From the NCBI GenBank assembly GCA_964449135.1, contig CAYUXZ010000006.1:1-64000 (forward strand): 64,000 nt of DNA, read 5' to 3'. The notes beneath the pieces are model-generated. The model was not told the origin of the DNA and did no database searches. It saw only the letters and a program-made list of their open reading frames with translations. This DNA is from SZAS-103 sp964449135 (GTDB taxonomy: Bacteria; Pseudomonadota; Gammaproteobacteria; Xanthomonadales; Xanthomonadaceae). Both the position numbers and the translations under genes were made by a program. Positions within the stretch are counted from its first letter, which is position 1; every line of letters begins with the position of its first letter. This document shows, in pieces, positions 36,201-43,938 of the stretch.

Positions 36201-36746
36201 TTCCGTCGTGTGCGCGTCCTGTCCGAAGTTCCTCCATAGGTCGTTCGCGCATTCCTCGCGCAGCGTCCGTTCGCTGCCGATCAGTTCGGGCGCGATGAAG
36301 TCCTGGCCGGTTTCCAGCGCATGGTCGGCGAGAACGCGCGTGCACCAGCCATGGATCGTGGACACCGCAGCGAGGTCGGTCTCCTGTTCGGCGCGGCGCA
36401 GGCGCCGGCGCAGCGCCGCGATGTCGTCGCGCCGTGCCTGCGCCTGCACGATCGCATGCGTGACCGGATAGGCCGGATCGCCCACGTCCGCTTCGGCTTC
36501 GTCCGGCCAGGCGATGGCGATGCGCACGGCGAGCGCGATCCGCTGCCGCAATTTCTCGCGCAGATCCTGCGCGGCCGCGTCGGTATAGGTGACCGCGAGG
36601 ATTTGTCCGATCCGCAGTCCGCGCTCGATCAGCAGTCGCGTCACGAGGGTCGCGAGCGTGAAGGTCTTGCCGGTGCCCGCGCTCGCCTCGATCAGGCGCA
36701 CGCCGTCGAGTTCCAGTTCGAGGAAAGGATCGCGCGGCGCGTTCAT
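33222..36746 (-). CDS. recB: Exodeoxyribonuclease V subunit beta (RecB)
   Basis: A 1174-residue helicase-nuclease. The N-terminal UvrD-like helicase has Walker A EASAGTGKTFTL (residues 20-31), LAVTYTDAAAQDLREK, Walker B ALVDEFQDTDERQW, LIGDPKQAIYRFRGGD and LTLHKSKGLEFPLVFLP. The C-terminal nuclease domain has GRIDLVYEH and the catalytic HVLDYKSN. The ATG overlaps the recC stop by ATGA and its own stop overlaps recD, so the subunits are translationally coupled. Confidence 0.96.
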   Translation of the reverse strand: MNAPRDPFLELELDGVRLIEASAGTGKTFTLATLVTRLLIERGLRIGQILAVTYTDAAAQDLREKLRQRIALAVRIAIAWPDEAEADVGDPAYPVTHAIVQAQARRDDIAALRRRLRRAEQETDLAAVSTIHGWCTRVLADHALETGQDFIAPELIGSERTLREECANDLWRNFGQDAHTTELMQQQWKDPPALAKDLHVLLGAQRMLPAVPPETPDPLPEVQRAAGNLRAVFATHGDTARALLDAAIAAKALNANSYKAAAIDTLWRTLRFWAAQESAPPPDARLGLLAPEHLSAKTNKGKVTPQSPLFEAVARYLAAEGARQAWLADRRLALMHRARTEAATLIERRKRELRVRTYDDLIDAVFDALGGEQGPALTECLRKKHAAALVDEFQDTDERQWTIFRHVFGESTLFLIGDPKQAIYRFRGGDVHAYLAAAREASPAPALTHNFRSRPVLLRAIDALYAQAGAVAFVDSRIRFRAVEAGGSVADADFLRAGTVAPALTLRRLPAQGDGEPWNAGDSRAHATAACVEAIHALLQDARAGRASIRPKADQSPRALRAGDIAVLVRKHAEATQVRAALVAAGIPAVAAGKRSVFASEAAQELLTLFEALQRPGDEARLRAALATVLLGQDAEAIARLDADDEARRDWQLRAQGWRERWERHGPLPLIADRCADNAPRLLARDDGERRLTDAMQLGELLQEASLRVPALRGLVDWLRSRIAQADDEDEAAQLRLESDARCVQILTLHKSKGLEFPLVFLPFAAIGGGGRSVGRYCEYHDENGRVLRLQPADASDPDWQDAVAASRTEDAAEDARLLYVGLTRAQHALWLASGPLHASGNTPLAPMLGDLDALRALDGIAVDEGELPDDVPSRLPPETATPPPPARIARRALRRDWWVYSFSSLQREDAGGENADERGAADETAGAADTRFAGTRFGNALHSALERLDFARWRDAAADAPPSGDEEILASALRREGYAEADLAEGVPLLVRMIRATLHARLPEGRRLCDLPVEARRAEMEFHFALAPVDIDRLIALLHAHGIASARNGFGSRRRIEGLMTGRIDLVYEHAGRFHVLDYKSNRLSDYGADALAEAMRESEYDLQALIYTLALHRWLRFRLGEAYDYDTHVGGARYLFCRGLDESGAGIHAQRPSRELIEALDALFGANARSAA

Positions 36747-39700
36747 GCCGCGTCCCCGTCCGCGCGCCCTTCCACGAGCACATCGAACACCTGCGTCGCG
36801 ATCCTGCGGAAATGTTCGCCCCAGTTCGCATCGGAGAACGGGTCGCGATCGCGCAGCGCGAGCCGCGCGGCCGGCGTGGTCGCTTCGCCCCAGGCGTAGC
36901 CGCCGCCGTGCCATTGCGTGCGCGCCGCGTTCCATCCGTCCTTTCCGTTTGCGCGCGCGGCGTACCAGAGCCAGCCCGCGCGCGGCAGGAACGGCAGCGG
37001 TTCGCACAGCCCCTGTACGCGCAGTCGCAGCAGCGCACCCAGCGCGGCGCGCGCGCGCGCCGCAGGAATCGGATCGCGGACATGCGGACCGACGGCCTTT
37101 TCGATTTCCGCGAACTGCACCAGCGGCCGCGCTTCGTCCAGCGCGCACGCGACCAGCCAATCCAATCCGTGCGCGACCTGCGCCGCGCCATCCAGGGCGC
37201 CGATGTGCACGCGCGCGAGTCCACTCGCATACACGTCATCGAGTTGCCCGCACAGATGCACGCCGTCGATTTCGATATCAACCAAACGCGATGCGCGCGC
37301 GGCAGCATCGCTGCGCCAGCGCACGAACGCATCAGCGTATGGCTGCACTTCGCCCAGCAGCGCATCGAGCTGCTCGCGGCCCAGCGGCCCCGACGGCAGC
37401 AGCGCTTGCGCGCGCAGTCGCTCGGGCAGGCCGCGCGCATCGCCGCGCACGCAGGCATCGAACACCGCGCGTCGCAAACGATGCCGCTGCAGGCCGCGAC
37501 CGGGTAGCGCCAGCGGCTCGACGTCCTCGTCGACTTCTTCCTCGTCGGGCAGGCGGATGTCGAGCCGCCGCCGAAGGAATGCGCGCGCCGGATCGCGCAG
37601 GAAGCCGCGCAATGCGTCGAGCGACACTTCCTCGGCGATCGGCAGTTCCGGCAACACCGCACGCAGCCACGGGGTGGTGGGAGTTTTCGCCCCGAGTGCG
37701 GCGAGCGCTCCCGGATGCCATTCGTGCCGGTAACTGAACCGCCGCGGATCGAACACGTCTTCGTCGTTCGCGGCCGCGCCGAACGCCTGCGGCGCGAACG
37801 GCTGCAGAGGATGACGGACCACCAGGTCCTTGCGCGCCGCATCCGGTTCGGTGTGATACCGCGCGGCGACGTCCAGCAATTCACCGACCAGCGCCGAGGG
37901 TTCGCGCACGCTCGCGTCGCGCGGATCGCCGCCGAGGAAGCTCAGATAGAACGCGTCGCCGGCTGCGGCGAGCAATTGCAGGAACAGGTAGCGGTCGTCC
38001 TCGCGCAACGAACGATCACCGCGCCGGCGCTTGCCGTCGTTGAGCGCGGTAGCGAGGCGGTTGAACTCGCCGGCCGGATCGCGCCGCGGAAACTCGCCGT
38101 CGTTCATGCCGAGCACGCAGATCACGCGGAACGGAATCAGCCGCATCGGCACCATCCGGCTGAAGCTGATGCCTCCGGTGAGGAACGGCGCGCGCGCGTC
38201 GGCGTCGGCGAGCAGCGCGGCGAAATGCACGCGCACGACCTCCGGCGGCAGCGGCGCATCGAAGCCGGCGACATCCGTGTTCTTCCGGAAGTCCTCCAGC
38301 GCTTCGCGCAGGCGCTCGAGCGCGCGCTGGTCGGCGCGTTCGCGCGGGCGTTCCGGCGCGATCTCCGCGAGCAGTTCGAGCAAGTGCTGTTGCCAGACGC
38401 GCGGCGGCGGCGACCGCGCGAACTCCCTCTCGCAGCGTTCGAGCACGCGCAGCAGACGCAGCAGTGCGTCCAGCGCCGACAGCACGCTGCCTTCGAGTTC
38501 GATCCAGGGCGCCACGTCGGCGATCGGTTGCTCGTCTCCCGCCGCGTAGCCGAGCAGCAGGCGATCGAGCGCGAAGCGCCAGGTGAAGGCATCGTCCGCA
38601 GGCGCGCCGCGCCGCGCACGGTGCGCGGCGTCCAGGCCCCAGCGCGCGCCGGCGTCGCGCAGCCAGCGGCGCAGCGCGTCCAGCGCGTGCGGTGCGACCT
38701 CGAAACGTTCTGCGATGGCAGGCACCGCAAGCAGGTCGAGTACTTCGGTCACGCCCAGGCGCGACAGCGGCAATGCGAGCAGGCGCAGGAACACATCGGC
38801 GAGCGGCAGCGTCGCGAGCGCGCTGCCGTCGGCAACTGCGTACGGCAGGTGTGTCGAGGCCGCGCCGATGCCACGACCCGCATCCTCGCCACCGAACACC
38901 GCCGCGATGTGCGGCAGGTAGGGATCGAGGTCGGGCGCGAGCACGGCGATATCGCGCGGTTCGAGCGTAGGATCGGCTTCGAGCAGCGCGCGCAGTCGGT
39001 CGTGCAGCACCTGCACTTCGCGTAGCCGCGTATGGCAGGAGTGTATCTGCAGGCTTGCGTCGCTGCGATCGACCGCATCGCGCGATGCGTCCGACGATGG
39101 TGCGCGCCGGTCGAGCAGATCGCGTTGCAGTCGCTGCAGCAGCGCGTCCTTCGAAGGCTCGGCGTAGGCGGCGATCTCGAGGGAGGGATGCATGAGATCG
39201 TATCCGGCGAGCAGCGCGACGAGGTCGCGCCCGGCGCGACCCCAGCTTTCCAGCAACGGGTTTTCCTCGATCGCGAACGCGCCCTCGTCGTCGCCCTCGT
39301 GCAGGCGCTCGGACAGGCTGCGCAGGTCGCCCCAGTATTTGCGGCACGGCGTGGGCAGGTAGAAATGCAGCGTGCCCGCGCGCGCCTGGGTCGCGACCAC
39401 GCGCAACGCGTCCGGCGAGGCGTTGATGCACGCGAACACGAACAAGCGAGAAGGCAGTCCGATTGGCGGCTTCGAATCCTCGCCGGCAAATCGCGCGAGA
39501 TACTCGTCGATGCGTCGCGCGCGATGCGGCCGGCCGCGCGCTACGCGACGCCAGAGTTCCGCCTGCCAGTCGGTCGGATCGGCGCCGGCTTCCCAACGCA
39601 GCAGCCAATCACGACGCCAGGCCTGGTATTTCTCGAACGCATTCGCGAGTTCGCCCGCGAGCGAGAAGGACTTGAGCGGATCGTCGCCGCGCAGGTAGCC

Positions 39701-40060
39701 GGAGAGCTCGGCAAGCACCGGATGCCGCAGCACGGATGGATCGCGCAGCAACGCATACAGCTTCCAGCGCAGCGCCTCCGCGTCGAAGCCGTCGGCGTCC
39801 TTCGCTTCAGGCCCATTCATGCACAACGCTTCATGTACGAATTCGCCGGGCGTCAAAAAACGCACGTTCGCGGCAACACCGTGCGTTTGTGCAAGCGTGT
39901 TCTGCAGCCAGCGCCGCATCGCGGCCTGCGGGATCACGATCGTGTCGGGCTCGAGCACTGCCCGTCCAGCGACCGGCTTGCGGAGTTCGTCGGCCAACAG
40001 CCCGGCGAGCACTTCCAGCGAATTGCCGTGGTACAGCCGGAAGTCGGAAGGTGCGCTCAT
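36743..40060 (-). CDS. recC: Exodeoxyribonuclease V subunit gamma (RecC)
   Basis: An 1105-residue subunit that splits the duplex and recognises Chi in RecBCD. It begins with FRLYHGNSLEVLAGLLADEL and contains IVIPQAAMRRWLQ, IHSCHTRLREVQVLHDRL, GGISFSRMVPMRLIPFRVICVLGMNDGEFPR and YLFLQLLAAAGDAFYLSF, all typical of RecC. The inactive nuclease-like C-terminus is present. The ATG at 40060 matches the family start; a longer frame to 40108 is unlikely. Ribosome site weak. It is the first gene of the operon, 48 bp after rlmI in the same direction. Confidence 0.95.
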   Translation of the reverse strand: MSAPSDFRLYHGNSLEVLAGLLADELRKPVAGRAVLEPDTIVIPQAAMRRWLQNTLAQTHGVAANVRFLTPGEFVHEALCMNGPEAKDADGFDAEALRWKLYALLRDPSVLRHPVLAELSGYLRGDDPLKSFSLAGELANAFEKYQAWRRDWLLRWEAGADPTDWQAELWRRVARGRPHRARRIDEYLARFAGEDSKPPIGLPSRLFVFACINASPDALRVVATQARAGTLHFYLPTPCRKYWGDLRSLSERLHEGDDEGAFAIEENPLLESWGRAGRDLVALLAGYDLMHPSLEIAAYAEPSKDALLQRLQRDLLDRRAPSSDASRDAVDRSDASLQIHSCHTRLREVQVLHDRLRALLEADPTLEPRDIAVLAPDLDPYLPHIAAVFGGEDAGRGIGAASTHLPYAVADGSALATLPLADVFLRLLALPLSRLGVTEVLDLLAVPAIAERFEVAPHALDALRRWLRDAGARWGLDAAHRARRGAPADDAFTWRFALDRLLLGYAAGDEQPIADVAPWIELEGSVLSALDALLRLLRVLERCEREFARSPPPRVWQQHLLELLAEIAPERPRERADQRALERLREALEDFRKNTDVAGFDAPLPPEVVRVHFAALLADADARAPFLTGGISFSRMVPMRLIPFRVICVLGMNDGEFPRRDPAGEFNRLATALNDGKRRRGDRSLREDDRYLFLQLLAAAGDAFYLSFLGGDPRDASVREPSALVGELLDVAARYHTEPDAARKDLVVRHPLQPFAPQAFGAAANDEDVFDPRRFSYRHEWHPGALAALGAKTPTTPWLRAVLPELPIAEEVSLDALRGFLRDPARAFLRRRLDIRLPDEEEVDEDVEPLALPGRGLQRHRLRRAVFDACVRGDARGLPERLRAQALLPSGPLGREQLDALLGEVQPYADAFVRWRSDAAARASRLVDIEIDGVHLCGQLDDVYASGLARVHIGALDGAAQVAHGLDWLVACALDEARPLVQFAEIEKAVGPHVRDPIPAARARAALGALLRLRVQGLCEPLPFLPRAGWLWYAARANGKDGWNAARTQWHGGGYAWGEATTPAARLALRDRDPFSDANWGEHFRRIATQVFDVLVEGRADGDAA

Positions 40061-40108
40061 CGCCGCATCATGCCCGGACGCGGTCGCAACGCGCGAGACT
40101 GCGCGCAC

Positions 40109-41296
40109 TCACTCGACGCGGCAGAACACCGCCTTGAGGTAGCGGCTCTCCGGCACGTTCGCGAGGAACGGATGGTCCGCGCCCGCGCCGGCGATCTTCA
40201 CGACCTGCAGCGAGCGGCCCGCGTAGAATGCCGCGCGGCGCAGCATGTCGAGGAACTGTTCCTCGCTGACAAGGCCCGTGCAGGAGCAGCTGAGGTAGAA
40301 GCCGCCGGGCTTCACCACCGACATCGCCAGCTTGTTCATGTCGAGGTATTTCTTCAGCGCGGGGATGACCTGCTCGCGATCGCGGGTCATCTTCGCCGGG
40401 TCGAGGATGACCGCGTCGAACTGCTCGCCGTTCGCGCCCGCATCGCGCAGCCACGGGAACAGGTCGGCCTGCACGAAGCGCACCCTGGCATCGTTGAGCT
40501 GGGCGTTCTTCTTCGCGATCGCGAGGATCTCCTCGTCGAGGTCGAGGCCGATCACTTCCTCCGCATGGCCGCGCGCCTTGGCGTAGATGCCGAAGCCGCC
40601 GGAGTTGCAGCATAGATCGAGCACGCGCGCGCCGGCGACGTGGCGCGCGAACCACTCGCGGTTGTCCCGCTGGTCGGCGAAGAAGCCGGTCTTGTGTCCG
40701 CTGCCGGGGCTGGCGCGGAACTTCACGCCGTACTCGGTGATGACCGCGGGCGCGGGCGCGTCGGACGCTCGGAAGTCGAAGCTCTCCTGCTTCTGCACGT
40801 GGTCTTCGGAAAAGGCATAGAAGCGGCAACCAGGGAACTGCTCGCGCAGGGCCTCGTAGATCCATTCGCGGTGGCGGAACATGCCGGCGGAGAAGAACTC
40901 GACCACCAGCAGGTCGGCGTAGCGGTCGACGACGAGGCCGGAAAGGCCGTCGCCTTCGGCATGGACGACGCGCCAGGCGTCGCTCACTTCGTCGAGCCCG
41001 AGCACGTCGCGGCGCAACGACACCGCGCGCGCGATGCGGCGGCGGAACCAGTCGGCGTCGATCGGCTCGTTCGCATCGTTGGTCAGCACGCGCAGGGTGA
41101 TGCGCGAGTGGCCGTTGTAGAAGCCGCGTCCGATCCAGCCACTGCTGTTGTCGTGGATCTCGACCACGCTGCCCGGCTTGGGCCGCGTCGCAGGTTTCTC
41201 CACCATTTTCTGGTAGATCCACGGGTGCTGCGCGTTCGGGTGACTCGCCGGACGCGCGGTCTTGAGGCGGATCACGGGGTTGCCTGGAAGGTTCAT
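40109..41296 (-). CDS. rlmI: 23S rRNA m5C methyltransferase of the RlmI family
   Basis: A 395-residue class I SAM-dependent RNA methyltransferase. An N-terminal PUA domain (GNPVIRLKTARPASHPNAQHPWIY) and a central domain precede the Rossmann fold with VLDLCCNSGGFGIYAKARG (SAM loop), EEVIGLDLDEE, VILDPAKMT and the catalytic CSCTG cysteine region near residue 345. E. coli RlmI makes m5C1962 in 23S rRNA; the same position is assumed here. The motif IV reads DPAK rather than the DPP(A/K) more often seen. Divergent from the rhomboid gene. Confidence 0.9.
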   Translation of the reverse strand: MNLPGNPVIRLKTARPASHPNAQHPWIYQKMVEKPATRPKPGSVVEIHDNSSGWIGRGFYNGHSRITLRVLTNDANEPIDADWFRRRIARAVSLRRDVLGLDEVSDAWRVVHAEGDGLSGLVVDRYADLLVVEFFSAGMFRHREWIYEALREQFPGCRFYAFSEDHVQKQESFDFRASDAPAPAVITEYGVKFRASPGSGHKTGFFADQRDNREWFARHVAGARVLDLCCNSGGFGIYAKARGHAEEVIGLDLDEEILAIAKKNAQLNDARVRFVQADLFPWLRDAGANGEQFDAVILDPAKMTRDREQVIPALKKYLDMNKLAMSVVKPGGFYLSCSCTGLVSEEQFLDMLRRAAFYAGRSLQVVKIAGAGADHPFLANVPESRYLKAVFCRVE

Positions 41297-41354
41297 GCGC
41301 GCATGATACCGGCCCATCCGTTGCGTTCACGGTTTGCGCCCTCATCTAGCGGTC

Positions 41355-42173
41355 ATGGACCTGCCCCTGCCCGATCCCGCCGCCGCTGCCGCACAGGCGC
41401 GCCCGCTCGTGGGGCAATTCAAGCGCGCGGCGTCGGCAAGCCTGGGCTTCGTCGCGCTGCTGGGCCTGATCAAGGTCTTTGAGCACTGGACCGGGCAGCC
41501 GTTCGATGCGCTCGCGCTGCGCCCGCACGAAATCGCCGGGCTGATCGGCGTGTTCATCGCGCCGCTACTGCATGCCTCGCTCGATCACCTGGTTTCCAAC
41601 GCGCTGCCGCTGCTGATACTCGGCACGCTCGCGGGAGGCCTGTATCCGCGCGCTTCCTTGCGCGCCCTGCCTCTGGTCTGGATCGGTTCGGGCCTCGGCG
41701 TGTGGTTCATTGGCCAACCCGGCAGCGCGCACATTGGCGCGAGCGGGATCGCGCACGGCCTGATGTTCCTGGTGTTCGTGCTCGGCGTGCTGCGCCGCGA
41801 CCGGCAGGCGATCGCCGCCGGGATGATGGCGTTCTTCCTCTACGGCGGAATGTTGCTGACGATCTTCCCGCGTGAGCTGGACGTTTCCTGGGAATCGCAT
41901 CTGTGCGGCGCGATCGCCGGCACGCTCGCGGCGATTTTCTGGCGTCGGCTCGATCCTCCATTGCCGCGCAAGCGCTACAGCTGGGAAGACGAACCCGACG
42001 AGGACGAGGAGCACGACGCCGCGCTCAGCCACGAACTCCCGCGCGGCAGCGCCGAGGACGCGTGGATCGAGAATGACTGGGACGCGGGCCTGGACTGGGA
42101 CGACGATCCGGCAGCCTCTGCCGATGCGCCGCCGCCGCGACGCAGGCGGCGCGGTTCGCGCCGCCTGCACTGA
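41355..42173 (+). CDS. Rhomboid family intramembrane serine protease
   Basis: A 272-residue inner-membrane protease that cleaves within transmembrane segments. About six helices span residues 28-195. The catalytic dyad is Ser130 in HIGASGIAHG and His182 in WESHLCGAIAG; the L1-like HASLDHLVSNALPL precedes them. After the last helix comes a 70-residue cytoplasmic tail that is very acidic (EDEPDEDEEHDAA, WIENDWDAGLDWDDDP) and ends in Arg-rich RRRRRGSRR. ATG at 41355 preferred over 41334. Followed by phhA after 85 bp. Confidence 0.9.
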   Translation: MDLPLPDPAAAAAQARPLVGQFKRAASASLGFVALLGLIKVFEHWTGQPFDALALRPHEIAGLIGVFIAPLLHASLDHLVSNALPLLILGTLAGGLYPRASLRALPLVWIGSGLGVWFIGQPGSAHIGASGIAHGLMFLVFVLGVLRRDRQAIAAGMMAFFLYGGMLLTIFPRELDVSWESHLCGAIAGTLAAIFWRRLDPPLPRKRYSWEDEPDEDEEHDAALSHELPRGSAEDAWIENDWDAGLDWDDDPAASADAPPPRRRRRGSRRLH

Positions 42174-42202
42174 ACCCCGCCGCTTCGCCGGCAATGTGCG
42201 GG

Positions 42203-42231
42203 TTTCCCGCGCGCGGGCTTGGGCCTACACT
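42203..42231 (+). promoter_or_regulatory. Candidate phhA promoter with TACACT -10
   Basis: A -10 of the TAnnnT type, TACACT (42226-42231), lies 27 bp before the ATG at 42259, with a weak TTTCCC (42203-42208) 17 bp further upstream. The same hexamer in a similar setting occurs before the small gene at 45022. Confidence 0.35.
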
Positions 42232-42258
42232 GCATCCATATCGCGCGCGGAAATCGTC

Positions 42259-43149
42259 ATGGCCTCCACCCCGAACCGGGTCGAACACCAGATGACCGAC
42301 AAAGGCTACGTGCCGGTCTATACGACCGCCGTTGTCGAGCAGCCCTGGTCAAGTTACAGCGCGACCGATCATGCGACCTGGGCGACCCTGTTCGCGCGCC
42401 AGCAGGCGTTGCTGCCGAACCGTGCTTCACAGGCTTTCCTCGACAACCTGTCGCGGATGCGGATGGGCGCGGAAGCAATCCCGAAATTCGACGACCTCAA
42501 CCGGATGCTGCGCAAGAGCACCGGTTGGGAACTGGTCGGCGTCGAGGGCCTGCTGCCCGAGCTGACTTTTTTCGACCACCTCGCCAACCGCCGTTTCCCG
42601 GTGACATGGTGGATCCGCAAGCCCGAACAACTCGACTACCTCGCAGAGCCCGACCTGTTCCACGATCTGTTCGGCCACGTGCCCCTTTTGATGGAACCCG
42701 TCTTCGCCGACTACATGCAGGCCTACGGCCGGGGCGGCGTGAAGGCGCACGGGATCGGCGTGCAGGCGCTGGTACATCTGACGCGGCTGTACTGGTACAC
42801 GGTGGAATTCGGCCTGATCCGCGAACCGGGCGGCCTGCGCATCTACGGGTCAGGGATCGTGTCTTCGAAAGGCGAATCGATCCACTGCCTGGAGTCGCTG
42901 GCGCCGAACCGGATCGGCTTCGATCTGCGCCGGATCATGCGCACGCGCTATCGCATCGACACCTATCAGAAGACCTATTTCGTGATCGACGGCTACGAGC
43001 AACTCATGGACGCGACCCGGCCCGACTTCGCGCCCATCTATGCAGAGCTCGCAAGCCAAGACTCGATCCCCGCCGGCGACGTGCGCGAATCCGATCGCGT
43101 GTTCCACCGCGGCAGCGGCGAAGGCTGGCTGAACGACGGCGACGTCTGA
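42259..43149 (+). CDS. phhA: Phenylalanine-4-hydroxylase
   Basis: A 296-residue iron- and pterin-dependent enzyme converting phenylalanine to tyrosine. The iron ligands are His135 and His140 in LFHDLFGHVPLL and Glu183 in WYTVEFGLI. Further typical segments are GVEGLLPELTFFDHLANRRFPVT and YGSGIVSSKGES. The length fits the bacterial monomeric form without an ACT regulatory domain. The ATG at 42259 is chosen; the second methionine (residue 12) is possible. It needs tetrahydropterin; no carbinolamine dehydratase gene is seen next to it. Monocistronic. Confidence 0.95.
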   Translation: MASTPNRVEHQMTDKGYVPVYTTAVVEQPWSSYSATDHATWATLFARQQALLPNRASQAFLDNLSRMRMGAEAIPKFDDLNRMLRKSTGWELVGVEGLLPELTFFDHLANRRFPVTWWIRKPEQLDYLAEPDLFHDLFGHVPLLMEPVFADYMQAYGRGGVKAHGIGVQALVHLTRLYWYTVEFGLIREPGGLRIYGSGIVSSKGESIHCLESLAPNRIGFDLRRIMRTRYRIDTYQKTYFVIDGYEQLMDATRPDFAPIYAELASQDSIPAGDVRESDRVFHRGSGEGWLNDGDV

Positions 43150-43215
43150 CGCGGGTCTCTTGGAACTATCGTTTCAGCCCGCATGTCGGAAGTTGGGCTA
43201 CGCAGACGGCAATTC

Positions 43216-43248
43216 GCATCGAATTAACTTAATCTTTACATTCGATGC
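43216..43248. promoter_or_regulatory. Inverted repeat and promoter upstream of outer-membrane gene
   Basis: A perfect 9-bp inverted repeat GCATCGAAT (43216-43224) and ATTCGATGC (43240-43248) overlaps a likely -35 TTTACA (43235-43240). With a 17-nt spacer this pairs with TAGCCT (43258-43263) as -10. The region is AT-rich. Looks like an operator over a promoter for the gene at 43312; the regulator is unknown. Confidence 0.5.
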
Positions 43249-43311
43249 AATTTCGCGTAGCCTGCCCGCGCCGAATTCCGGCCAACACTCCCTAATGGAT
43301 TGGAATAATTC

Positions 43312-43830
43312 ATGAAAAAGACTGTACTCCTCGCTTCCCTGCTGGCGCTGGCCGGCTTCTCCGCAGCCGCTTCGGCAGCCGACACCAACGGCTGGTACCT
43401 GCGCGGCGACCTGGGTTCGGCGCGTGTGTCCGCCAGCGGCCTGGGCCATGACGACACGTTCGGCGGCGCCGCGCGCGTCGGTTATTTCTTCAACCCGAAC
43501 TTCGCCGTCGAAGGCGGTTACGTCGATTTCGGTAGCCACAGCGTGTTCGGTGGCCACCTGCGCGTCGATGCGTGGGGCGGCGGCCTCGTCGCCAAGACGC
43601 ATTTCGACCAGAACCCGACCGGCTGGTACGTGGACGGCCGGCTGGGCGTCAACCGCCTGCACGCGTCAGCGTTCGGCGTGAGCGGCAACACCACCAAGGC
43701 CTATTTCGGCATCGGTGGCGGCTACGATTTCAGCCCGAACTTCGGCCTGAGCCTCAACTACCTGTACCAGGACAGCGATTCGAGCTCCAAGGCTCAGCTG
43801 CTGAGCGTCGGCTTCGAAGGCCGCTTCTGA
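43312..43830 (+). CDS. Outer-membrane beta-barrel protein, OmpW/OmpX-like size
   Basis: A 172-residue exported protein with a clear signal peptide ending near ASA (residue 22) and then alternating hydrophobic and polar residues with frequent Gly and aromatic residues, as in eight-strand barrels: WYLRGDLGSARVS, ARVGYFFNPNFAVEGGYVDFG, TKAYFGIGGGYDFSPNFGL and a terminal aromatic strand LLSVGFEGRF ending in Phe, the BAM signal. Its role could be structural or stress-related; not certain. It has its own terminator and a possible operator upstream. Confidence 0.87.
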   Translation: MKKTVLLASLLALAGFSAAASAADTNGWYLRGDLGSARVSASGLGHDDTFGGAARVGYFFNPNFAVEGGYVDFGSHSVFGGHLRVDAWGGGLVAKTHFDQNPTGWYVDGRLGVNRLHASAFGVSGNTTKAYFGIGGGYDFSPNFGLSLNYLYQDSDSSSKAQLLSVGFEGRF

Positions 43831-43852
43831 TCCAGCGTTTCGTGTAGCACCC

Positions 43853-43883
43853 GAACGGCCGCCTCCGGGCGGCCGTTCTTTTT
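43853..43883 (+). terminator. Rho-independent terminator of the outer-membrane gene
   Basis: Perfect 11-bp stem GAACGGCCGCC (43853-43863) with GGCGGCCGTTC (43868-43878), 4-nt loop and a T-run (43879-43883). Confidence 0.93.
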
Positions 43884-43911
43884 GGTGCTCGAAAAGCCCG
43901 CACCGTAGAAT
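43882..43911 (+). promoter_or_regulatory. Candidate fbp promoter
   Basis: TTGGTG (43882-43887), 18-nt spacer, TAGAAT (43906-43911). It follows directly on the preceding terminator; a start near 43918 gives a leader of about 20 nt before the fbp ATG. Confidence 0.6.
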
Positions 43912-43938
43912 GCCGTCCTTCCCCGCGAGCGAACCGCC

